The notes beneath the pieces were generated by a model that was not told the origin of the DNA, did no database searches, and saw only the letters and a program-made list of their open reading frames with translations. This document shows, piece after piece, positions 55,500 to 64,000 of a stretch of 64,000 bases of DNA. This DNA comes from Malania oleifera. Taxonomy: Eukaryota > Streptophyta > Magnoliopsida > Santalales > Ximeniaceae. Location: contig NC_080423.1 in assembly GCF_029873635.1 (NCBI RefSeq), positions 105,381,773 through 105,445,772 of the forward strand, read 5' to 3'. Numbering within the stretch: the stretch's first letter is position 1; every line of letters begins with the position of its first letter. The translations under genes were made by a program, and so were the position numbers.

Positions 55500-56480
55500 A
55501 TATTACTGTTATAATCCCCTGTCTATGAGCTTCCTCATACAATATACCAACTGGCCATAGTGATAAGTACTTCGAACTCCTGTCATTAACACTGAATATA
55601 AACCTTGGATCAGATATAACTGAAAATTTTCAATGTCCCATATCCAAGCCAAGGTCAATCCGTGAAATATAGTCTGCAGTTCAGTGGCTAAAGAAGAAGA
55701 TATCCCTACTCCAAATGCGAGGACAGACTGCCAGTCCCTCATTGTCTGATCAAACCTCCAACTGAAGCTTCACCTGTGTTCATCTTTGATGCCCATCAGT
55801 ACTTAGTTTAACCCATTTGGGCTTTGTCCTTGCCATTATCACTGAGATTCTTGCACTGCCAGATCAAAAAGCCAAATTATGTTTTGTGGATCTGAATCTG
55901 TCTTCGAGGTTAAAAAACAATCTGCCAATTTAGTCATTTCCATAATCACCATACAGCCAAAAGACACATCCCATCAAACCCCTCTCTGAAGATCTGCATC
56001 AGAAGATAAATGTCATTAAGCCAGTCCCAAACCCCTAATGCTGAGAAATGCATCCATTCCTTGTCTGACATTACCTTCATCCAGAAGCTTGAAGCAATTG
56101 GACAATCTCATAAGCCACGGAGGGTGTGTTTCTTTGTTCGTAACTACTAACCCCAGAGCAAGAGATTGGAAGCCATACCTCTTATGGAGTTGGTTGGAAA
56201 CCTTGCCTTTCCAACCAGCCGCAGAAAAGTACAAACTCATTGTGGTCTGTTCACCTTCCAAATCTTTCTATACAGGCTACTATGGCCATCATATTTCAAA
56301 TCCATCATTGATTCATGGGCTGCTTTAACTGAAAAAAAACTGTTATCTTTTCCATTCCAAGCAGCAACTTCTTCATATTCCATTTCACTAAAAGCAGGGA
56401 TGGCAGCAATTTTTCTCCAAATCTGCTTAAGGTGGCAGATACTTATACCATCCCCACCCAGTTTTAGCATTCTACTAATC
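55500..56480 (-). mobile_element. L1-type LINE relic (zinc-finger and RNase H region)
   Basis: Minus-strand frames in order. 56470-56237 has AAWNGKDNSFFSVKAAHESM and LYRKIWKVNRPQ, as in the RT-associated zinc-finger domain. 56261-56016 is a linker with scattered similarity. 55742-55509 has FGVGISSSLATELQTIFHGL and TLAWIWDI, the core of the plant RVT_3-type RNase H domain. The catalytic aspartate that normally follows ('ESDS') is lost and the frames are broken. It could instead be a host gene derived from such an element, but the decay argues against function. Confidence 0.75.
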
Positions 56481-57374
56481 TTCTACTTTCCTCAATAAAA
56501 ATCAACAGTATCAAGGTTACATTCTTTGCAAAAACTGATGTTTCTGATTGTTATTGACAATCAATGCAAGCAGTAAAGCGCTAAAAAAAAAATAAAAAAA
56601 TAAAAATTCAACAATCACCGGAAGAAGTTGTCACCAAGCAGCTCATGGTTGCAGAATAGGTCACGGTTTGCTGAAGAGAATTGTGAAACAGTATGTACAG
56701 ACAGAATAAACATTTCTTTAAATCAACAATTCTTTAGCTGTGCATGAACATAGTATCATGAATTTGTGCTCACATTATTTACCAGGAAATGGAAGCTAAA
56801 ACCTAAGCCAACAATAGGCTGTACAAGAACATAATGTCATAAAGTCATGATCATTGGGAGTGCAATATCATACTACTAGGACCTTCGACACTTAAAGTTT
56901 GTGAATTAGACTCCTGCAGCAAGATGAATGCCATACATAGGCTACTCAGAAGATTCTGGCCCATTTTCCTTCTTGTTTGAGGTAATCCCAAATATAAAAA
57001 TCCTAAAAAGTAACATTTAAATTTTTTTTTTAAAAAAAAGTGAACTGGCAGAGTGTCAACACCTTCATACTTGTGTCAAATTAGCTATAGATTTGTTGTG
57101 CAACTAGGGCAGTAAATACAATGTCCACATGGTATCCGTTAGCACTTGTGAAATAATGAATGTCAAATCTGCACCCAAATCAAGAACACATTACTGTGGC
57201 TTTCTCATCAATAAAATTTTTATTCTCATCTAAATTTCATAGCCAACTTACATCAGTCGAGCTTCTCATAATGTAACAAAGAACAGCAAAGAACATCATA
57301 CAGACTTGTGTGATCCCCAATTCTTCATTTTGATATTTTTCAAAGCTTGATATACGTTGTTGGCCCACAACCTA
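56481..57374. other. Intergenic, no gene seen
   Basis: AT-rich with A/T homopolymer runs (56582-56605 and 57020-57040). No coherent open frame or repeat. Confidence 0.45.
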
Positions 57375-57470
57375 ACATCTTAAGCTTTCAACTAAAGTGG
57401 TGATTGAACATAGTACCAGAGTTGTGGTTTATAGGAGGTCTTGGGTTCTAGTCTTGTTGCCCACCTTTGC
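57375..57470 (+). mobile_element. SINE-like sequence
   Basis: 'taagctttcaactaaagtgg' followed by GAACATAGTACCAGAG and GGAGGTCTTGGGTTCTAGTC resembles the A and B promoter boxes of tRNA-derived plant SINEs. It abuts the tandem duplication that follows. No clear tail or target duplication was found. Confidence 0.4.
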
Positions 57471-57473
57471 TAT

Positions 57474-57895
57474 GTGATGGTTAATAATTATCTTATTCCT
57501 AGTAAAGGGTGTTGCTTATTGTTTGTTTATGTATCCACGTGCAATCGGGCTGCACATGCAGGAGAGTTTTGAAGCATGGTATAAATCTTCCCCAAGACTT
57601 TTCCTCTTCTTTCTTCTCATCTTCTAATCACCTACTCAACTTCACATGCTAAATTTAATATTCAACAAATATTATATAAAAAGAATTTTGTATTGGTACA
57701 AAAAAGAGGGATCATATTATTACTTATTTGGTCTCTTACACCGAGCATATACATCATTCTGCACAAATATCATGCAGACTGTAACTCAGGAACTCAAGGT
57801 GAAAACTTGCCCTGCTCAATTTACATCAATGGCTGGCATTTCCCTCCTTATGTACATCATTGCTCCATCTTCCCTAGATCAGATTAAGTATTCAT
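57474..57895. repeat. Tandem duplication, distal copy (422 bp)
   Basis: Runs from GTGATGGTTAATAATTATCT to TTAAGTATTCAT and is repeated head to tail at 57896-58315 with about 90% identity by eye. It lies downstream of the RING gene and contains a dead copy of that gene's final codons and 3' flank. Confidence 0.92.
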
Positions 57896-58315
57896 GTGAT
57901 GGTTAATAATTATCTTATTCCTAATAAAGCGTGTTGCTTATCGTTTGGTTATCTATTCACGTGCAAACGGGCTGCACATGCCGGAGAGTTTTAAAGCCTG
58001 ATATAAATACTCCCAACAGACTTTTCTTTTCTTCTCTTCTTCTAATCCCTAACTTTACAACTTCACATGCTAAATTTAATATTCAACAAATATAATATAA
58101 AGAGAATTTCATGTTGGTATAAAAATAAGGATCATATTATTACTTATTTGGTCTCTTATACCAAGCATATACATCATTCTGCAAAAATATCATGCAGAAT
58201 GTAACTCAGAAACTCAAGGTGAAAACCTTACCCACTCAATTTACATCAATGGCTGGCATTTCCCTCTTTCTGTACATCATTGCTCCATCTTCCCTAGATC
58301 AGATCAAGTATTCAT
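57896..58315. repeat. Tandem duplication, proximal copy overlapping the RING gene end
   Basis: Head-to-tail partner of 57474-57895. Its right edge (58299-58315) is the last five codons including the stop of the RING gene. The gene's 3' untranslated region is therefore present twice in a row. Confidence 0.92.
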
Positions 58316-59620
58316 AATACATTAGAAAAAGAGCATCAGGAATATCTTTAGGTAGGCTGTTTATATAGAGAAAAAAGCGTAAAATGTCTTCCTTTGATAC
58401 AGTTTCCATGTCAACCACATCACTCCTGCAGGGGAGAACCCACAAGTCCCCAGAATTTACTTTCTTTAGACTGCCCCTACAAAATGGGCATGATTCCGAC
58501 CTCATGTTCCTGCATCATAAAAACAGCCCAAAAATACACAATTGAGAAATAAAACCAGTCTCCATTATCAATAAAAGTTAAATCCAGTAAAGGATACATG
58601 GAATTTTATTTACCAGTCATGGTAGCAGTTGATGCACATTGCATGACAACAATTAGGCAACACTATCTTGGTGCCGGGCTCCATGCAGATGCCACATTCA
58701 TCTTCCCTCTCCAAATCCACATCTGAAAGCTTCTTCTTTTCCTGTAGTCTCTTCTTGGCAGCAAGCTCAAGGCAGTGATCTTCCTCTTGAGTTTTATCGA
58801 GCATTGATGAGTTACCATGGAGACGCTGAAGAGATGGTAATATCACAGCTGCAATTGGGAATGTACAAATACAATAGTTACAAAAACATATGAAATGGAA
58901 AGCCTTCCATTCTGTATTCTATAATATTTGCAAACACATGTTTTTTTTTTTCATCTGTAATAAAACATCTGAAGGCATAAATCATTCTTTTAGGACAAAA
59001 TGGTTTTAAAATACTGGAACAACGGTGCAATTAAAATGCATTTATCATAGAAAATAATAAAGAATTAAAACATCAAATGTTGAAAACCTAACTGCCATTA
59101 TGAATGGAATGAAACCGATTGAATATGATTATGTGAAATGAGAAACAAAATAGAATCAATGCAAATCCTATGCAAAAAAGAAAGCAAGGTTTTTCATTTC
59201 TGTGTAAGGCTAGCCTATTCACATATAAAACTCCAATTAGAAAGCAATCAAAAAATGCAGCAGTATACAAACCATAGAATTCCCTTATTGTTGCTTTCCT
59301 TCCATGTGATGAGGCAGTAGGTCTCCCATTTGGGCATACCTATATGAATGATTTAATCAAACAACAGGTTTCATCTATAAAAATGATCCCTCCCACAAAA
59401 AAGGAACAAAAATTCAATTTTAAAATTAGAAATGCATAAGCAGTCAAAGAAATTGACCTTGTACACTCTTATGTGGAAGAGGTTTAAAAAACTAGGAAGT
59501 AGACATGTGCATGAGCAATCCATCCACTGGAACAAAAATAGAAAGATGGGTGCCAAATGCTTGCAAACCAACTTCATTTGAAGACAAGTACCACCCTTGG
59601 CTTTTGAAATAGAAGCTGCC
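58299..59620 (-). CDS. C3HC4 RING E3 ubiquitin ligase, AIRP2-like (5' exon not found)
   Basis: Four consecutive minus-strand exons fit in frame with GT-AG introns: 59620-59458, 59339-59273, 58848-58614 and 58509-58299, giving 224 codons to the stop TGA. The N-terminal part reads LAPIFLFLFQWMDCSCTCLL (helical, membrane-like in this family), then GRKATIREFYAVILPSLQRL. A Lys/Glu-rich helix follows (KKRLQEKKKLSDVDLERED), then the RING: CGIC, NCCHAMCINC, SCPFC. All eight zinc ligands (C3HC4) are present. It ends SGDLWVLP and INSLPKDIPDALFLMYYEYL. This matches plant AIRP2-like E3 ligases such as At5g58787, which pass ubiquitin from an E2 to substrates; AIRP2 itself acts in abscisic acid signalling. 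The first exon (start codon and roughly 20-40 residues) is not seen before the Copia element at 60337, so it lies farther upstream or has been lost. The visible part has no break. Confidence 0.9.
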
Positions 59621-60336
59621 CTGCAAACATTATGCAAACTTAAACAAGGTAATATCACACACACACATATTAGTCAAACACCAGCAGAATCTTCCATCTG
59701 AGTCTTATAAATGCAAAAACTCTTAGTAAAATTGCCATGAAAATTGATTCTATGCCAAGTAAATTGCCAGTACACAATAAAGTAAGAAATGAACACATTC
59801 ACTATAAGTTGTGCCTATGATAAGATAAGAGGACATTTGAGATAATTTGGGCCCCTGCAATGTAGATCAAATATCGTTCCAATATGAAAGAGTGATTTAA
59901 TTGACATTAGAGGCCATATGAGTGGAAAGGGTAGAATGGGAACCTAGGTAGTAATCAGAGATCAACAGTGCTCCAACTTTCTCTCAGTATTTTTCTAAAT
60001 CATGCACAACGGTGAAAAAGGATTCATTTTAGGATTCAGATGGGTAAGGACAGACACTGCACTAAGCTATTGAAACTGTGAATTCAGTGCAATCTTGAGA
60101 TAGAATGAATTCGAAATGGTAAGGCCTGACATTGCACTCAGCTCTTGAGACCACAGACTCAATGCAAACCACAATAGTAATATTATCAAGTGTAGGCCGC
60201 ATGTGGAAAAAGCTAAAATCAAATAAATCCTTGAGGAGAGCCAACCTCTTCCATGAAGGCATCTAGAAAAAGTAAATAATAAAGGGAGAATGTACCCAAA
60301 CTGAATTTACATGAATCATAAAAATTAAACGCCCCC
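59621..60336. other. Upstream intron or 5' flank of the RING gene
   Basis: No exon with the expected 'LEADIQHAN'-type N-terminus is readable on the minus strand. The open frame at 60262-60062 (MPSWKRLALLKDLFDF...) does not resemble the family. A short phrase, 'ggtaaggcctgacattgcact', echoes 'ggtaaggacagacactgcact' 75 bp away (60044 and 60119). Confidence 0.45.
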
Positions 60337-63300
60337 TGTTAAAAAAATATATTTTATTTATTTATTTATTGTGGCTTTTATCACAGTCGTTGGATCGTCT
60401 CTAAATCCAACGGTTGTGTGGTGTCATATATATGTTTGTAAGCCATGGGAAAAAGAGTGTATTGCTTGTCATTTTGTGCAAGGAGAGCTAGAGGGAGCTT
60501 TCTCTCTAGGAAGATTTTTCCTTCACTGGTTTGATAGGTGAAGAGGTGTATAGGGGATCTGGGATCGTGGAGAGAGTCTGATAAGATCTTGTACTGTCAT
60601 CGTTTCATAGTGGATTTTTCTCCAGGTGCACGCTCCGTGGACATAGGCAATCTTGCCGAACCACATAAAATCTCTCGTCTACATTTTTTCTATGAATGTT
60701 CTTTGTGCTATTTATTTTGTTGATCGGAAGATTAAAATCGTTGCGCGTCAACAAGTGGTATCAGAGCACAATATCGATTTGGTGGAGATCTGATAGATCA
60801 GATCAGATCGAAAGAAATTTTTTGGATAGTTTTTTTGTGGGAGTGCTCAAGATCAGAGCGGTTCGTTCAGATCGGATTGAGGTACGCGGATTCAGATTAG
60901 GTGCCAGAAAATTAGTTCATAATTTTTTCAATTGAAGGAGGATCATTTTTCAATTGAAGGTGTGAAAAAAAAAATTCAAAAGAAAAAAAAAATTTCGCGG
61001 ATGAAGAACAATGCCAGAATTGGGTGACAGACCTGGATTCAAAATTGGGTCGGGTACGGAACGCAACGGGTTGACATGCGAGTCAAGAGGCTAGGTTGCG
61101 GGTCAGATCCAAACGAAACCCGCCGGGTCAAGGCGCGGGTCAGCATCTGCGTCGGCTAGAACACGTGCGGGTCGCATGTGTAGTGGATCAGGGATTCGAG
61201 TCGAGCAGAATGGGTCGGGTCGAGGCGTGGATCCTCCCCGTGGAGCGCTAACGTCACGCTGACGTCATCCTGACAGGTGCTGACGTTAGAGGAGAGAGAA
61301 AAAAAAAGGGAGAACGGAAAATTTTTTTTTTAAATGGCGAGTACTTCAACGGCCAAGTTCGAGGTGGAGCCTTTTAATGGAAAAAATAATTTCAATTTGT
61401 GGCAAAGCATTGTGAAGGATGTGTTGGTCCAACAGGGACTGATTAAGGCACTGTATGGGAAAGACAAGAAACTAGAGACCATGTCAAATGATCAATGGGA
61501 GGAGTTGGAAATGAAAGCGGTAAGTACCATTCATTTAAGTTTAACTCCAAAAATTAAATACAGTGTGTTGAATGAAACATCACCAGCTGAGCTTTGGAAA
61601 AAAATGGAGAATATTTATATGTCCAAGTCCTTAATTAATAGACTATATTTGAAGAAATATTTGTATTAGTTGAGGATGACTGAGGATACAGAAGTCAGAG
61701 ACCACCTCAATTATTTCAATAAAATAATCACACAGTTGCTGAGTTATGAGGTAAAAATTGAGGAGGAAGATAAAGCACTAATTCTATTGTATTCGCTTCC
61801 CAATTCACTTGATACTTTGAAAACCACACTACTGCTAGGTAAGGAGACTCTTACAGTTGATGAGGTGACTACTGCCATTCTGGAGAGTAAGAATTTTCAC
61901 AAACCAGATTATCCAGGACACGGAGAAAGGTTGGTGGCTAAGGGTGACTCTAGCCAACAGTAGGGCAGGAGTTCTAGCAGGGGTAATTGGAATCGAGAGA
62001 AATCTCGATCCAAGTCCAGGGGTAAGAATGGGAACTCGAGGAGTGACTGTTTTTATTGTGAGAAAGAAGGACATATGAAGAAGGACTCTCTAAAGAGGAA
62101 AAGAGATTTAGAGGAAAAGAATAGGAAGAAGACTGAACAAGCTACTGTAGTAGAGAGCAGTTCATCAGTTTTTGATGGGGATCTTTTGCCTGTTACTATA
62201 GGTTCCAGTTACTTAGCCAATACCTGGACTTTGGATTCGGCATGCTCATATCATATGTGTCCATACAGGGACTGGTTTGACTCCTATGAACCAATCTTTG
62301 GAGGGACGGTATTGATAGGTAATGATACTTCCTGTGGTATTCTTGGTATTGGAACGATCAGAATCTGGATGTTTGATGGTGTGGTTAGAACCATCAGGGA
62401 TGTGAGGTGTGTTCCAGATCTGAAAAAGAATCTGATTTCCCTGGGATCTTTGGATAGTAATGGTTTCTTTTTTTCAATTAGGGATGATGTGCTGAAAGTG
62501 GCTAGAGGTTCATTGGCAATAATGAAGGATCATCTGAGGATCAATTTGTACACTCTGGTGGGTAGCACAGTGACAGGTGGAGCTGTAGCTAGTACCTCTT
62601 CAGATACAAATACAGATGATACTACTCTGTAGCATATGAGGCTAGGTCACATGAGTGAGCGTGGTTTGCAGGAGTTGCACAGGCGGAACTTATTGGGAGG
62701 TAATTCTTGTTGTAAGCTTAAGTTTTGTAAAAACTGTTTGTTTGGTAAACAGCGCAGGGTGAGTTTTAGAACAGGAAAGCATGCGAGCAAGGAGGTGCTG
62801 GAGTACATTCATTCAAATGCATAGGGTCTAGTACAGGTACAGTCTCACAGTGGTGCTATTTATTTTGTCTCATTTATTGATGACTTTTCCAAAAAAGTTT
62901 GGGTGTATTTTCTGAAGCATAGGAGTGAGGTATTCATTAAGTTCAGAGAATGGAAAACTCAGGTAGAGAAACAAACTGGGAAACAAGTGAAGTTTCTGAG
63001 ATCTGACAATGGACTAGAGTACAAAAATAGCCAATTAATTGACTTTTGTAAGGAAGAGGAGATCGCTAGGCACTATACAGTTCCACATGGGCCACAGCAG
63101 AATGGGGTGGTTGAAAGGATGAACAGAACATTACTAGAGAGGGCAAGATGTATGAAGATTCAGGCCAATCTGCCTAAGTCATTCTGGACAGAAGCAGTGA
63201 GTATGGCATGCTACCTGGTAAACAGGTCTCCTTCTGTAGCTATTGACGCAAAGATTCCTAAGGAGGTATGGACAGGTAAGCCAGTAGATTACTCTGTGTT

Positions 63301-64000
63301 GAGAATATTTGGTTGTCCATCGTATGTGCATGTGCAGGAAACAGGAAAGATCAAAGTTGGACTCTAAGTCCAAACCGTGCGTATTTCTTGGGTTTCCAAG
63401 AAGGAGTGAAGGATACCGGTTGTGGGACCCTATAGCACAGAAGGTGGTCATTAGCAGAGATGTGGTCTTTGATGAGGAAGCCATGTTGAAGGAGAATGCT
63501 GATAAGAAGATGGAGTCTGATTCAGCAGAAGTACCTATTCAGGTGGAGCTGGACAGTATTCAGAATTCAAGTATGGGTAATACTCAGACTACTGTTGTTG
63601 ATTCTGTTGCACAGGATACAGCAAGACAGGCTACAGTTCCTCAGGAAATTCCTCAGACAGGTGATAGACATGAGCCTACAAGGCTAACCACCGGCATAGA
63701 AAGGAGGAATGTTAAGCCTCCAGACAGGTATGGGTTTGAGGACTTAGTTGCATTTGCTCTGATTACTAGTAGTGGAGATCCTTCTGATTTTCAGGAAGTA
63801 GTTCAGAGTTCTGAACGAGATAGTTGGCTTGGAGCCATGGTTGAGGAGATGGAGTCTCTTCATAAGTATAACACTTGGGTGTTGGTTCAAAAGCCCAAGG
63901 ACAGGAAGCTGATTGGTTGTAAGTGGGTTTTCAAAAAGAAAGAACCTACTTCAGAATCAGAAGGGATAAAATATAAGGTCAGGTTAGTAACAAAAGGATA
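60337..64000 (+). mobile_element. Ty1/Copia retrotransposon, Tork/Tnt1-like, broken, runs off right edge
   Basis: Fossil LTR retrotransposon. The 5' LTR is 60337-60753 (417 bp), with TGTT...AACA ends. A primer-binding site TGGTATCAGAGC, complementary to initiator Met-tRNA, follows at 60756-60767, then an untranslated leader to about 61330. Coding parts in Copia order: gag with a capsid domain (about 61.33-61.96 kb) and a CCHC-type knuckle near 62.05 kb; protease with an aspartic-protease-like TLDSACSYHM near 62.23 kb; integrase with its HHCC region near 62.64-62.75 kb and a DDE core around 62.87-63.35 kb; and the start of reverse transcriptase from about 63.82 kb. The wording (LYMSKSLINRLYLKK, HMSERGLQELHRRNLL) is close to Tnt1. 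The part in view carries about five or more interruptions, so it is inactive. The 3' LTR is outside the window, so LTR divergence cannot be used for dating. Confidence 0.93.
60756..60767 (+). other. Retrotransposon primer-binding site
   Basis: TGGTATCAGAGC two bases after the 5' LTR matches the 3' end of plant initiator Met-tRNA, the usual Copia primer. Confidence 0.9.

Noticed and set aside
60062-60262. Possible first exon of the RING gene (MPSWKRLALLKDLF...)
   Set aside because: Its wording does not fit the N-terminus of AIRP2-like proteins, and no suitable donor in phase with the next exon was found.
60756-60767. Part of a tRNA gene
   Set aside because: The 12-base match sits directly after an LTR and is a retrotransposon primer-binding site. 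No cloverleaf surrounds it.

Overview
This is nuclear DNA from a flowering plant, most likely a woody eudicot. The evidence is spliced plant genes, plant LTR-retrotransposon families, L1 and RTE LINEs, a plant hAT transposon, MITEs and AT-rich intergenic DNA. I cannot name the species. Only three host genes are supported: a HAL3-type phosphopantothenoylcysteine decarboxylase (33234-36436, +), a secreted GDSL esterase/lipase (53345-54635, +) and a C3HC4 RING E3 ligase of the AIRP2-like group (58299-59620, -, first exon not visible). They share no evident pathway.

Layout. 1-16764 is a transposon block: five related ~2 kb solo LTRs (one running off the left edge), four of them bounded by 5-bp target duplications, with one nested in another. 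One is split by a 4.9 kb hAT transposon that carries a decayed transposase and a captured fragment of a UGT708-like glycosyltransferase gene. 16765-22355 is gene-poor, with a very diverged tandem array (about 240 bp period) and a putative non-autonomous DNA transposon. 22370-33230 is LINE-rich (RTE and L1 pieces, three with clear target duplications) and holds a locally repeated ~0.8-1 kb unit. HAL3 follows, with a 2.56 kb intron containing another L1 piece.

37420-51135 reads as an old tandem segmental duplication. Copy 1 (37.4-41.4 kb) later received a TRIM and a MITE. Copy 2 (41.6-51.1 kb) was inflated by a SIRE/Maximus-like solo LTR, itself hit by an L1 fragment, and by another nested pair of solo LTRs from the first family. 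Comparing the two copies gives an empty-site view of some insertions.

51.1-60.3 kb holds the GDSL and RING genes with L1 relics between them. The RING gene's last codons and 3' flank lie in a tandem duplication. From 60337 to the right edge is the 5' part of a broken Ty1/Copia element of the Tork/Tnt1 kind.

I found no CRISPR array, rRNA or convincing tRNA gene. The less ordinary observations are: arrays of a short perfect palindrome just upstream of the TATA boxes of three LTRs, with a similar arrangement in an unrelated LTR family; the glycosyltransferase fragment inside the hAT element; the near-abutting independent solo LTRs; and the staged insertion history of the segmental duplication. 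I did not find a clearly new molecular system.
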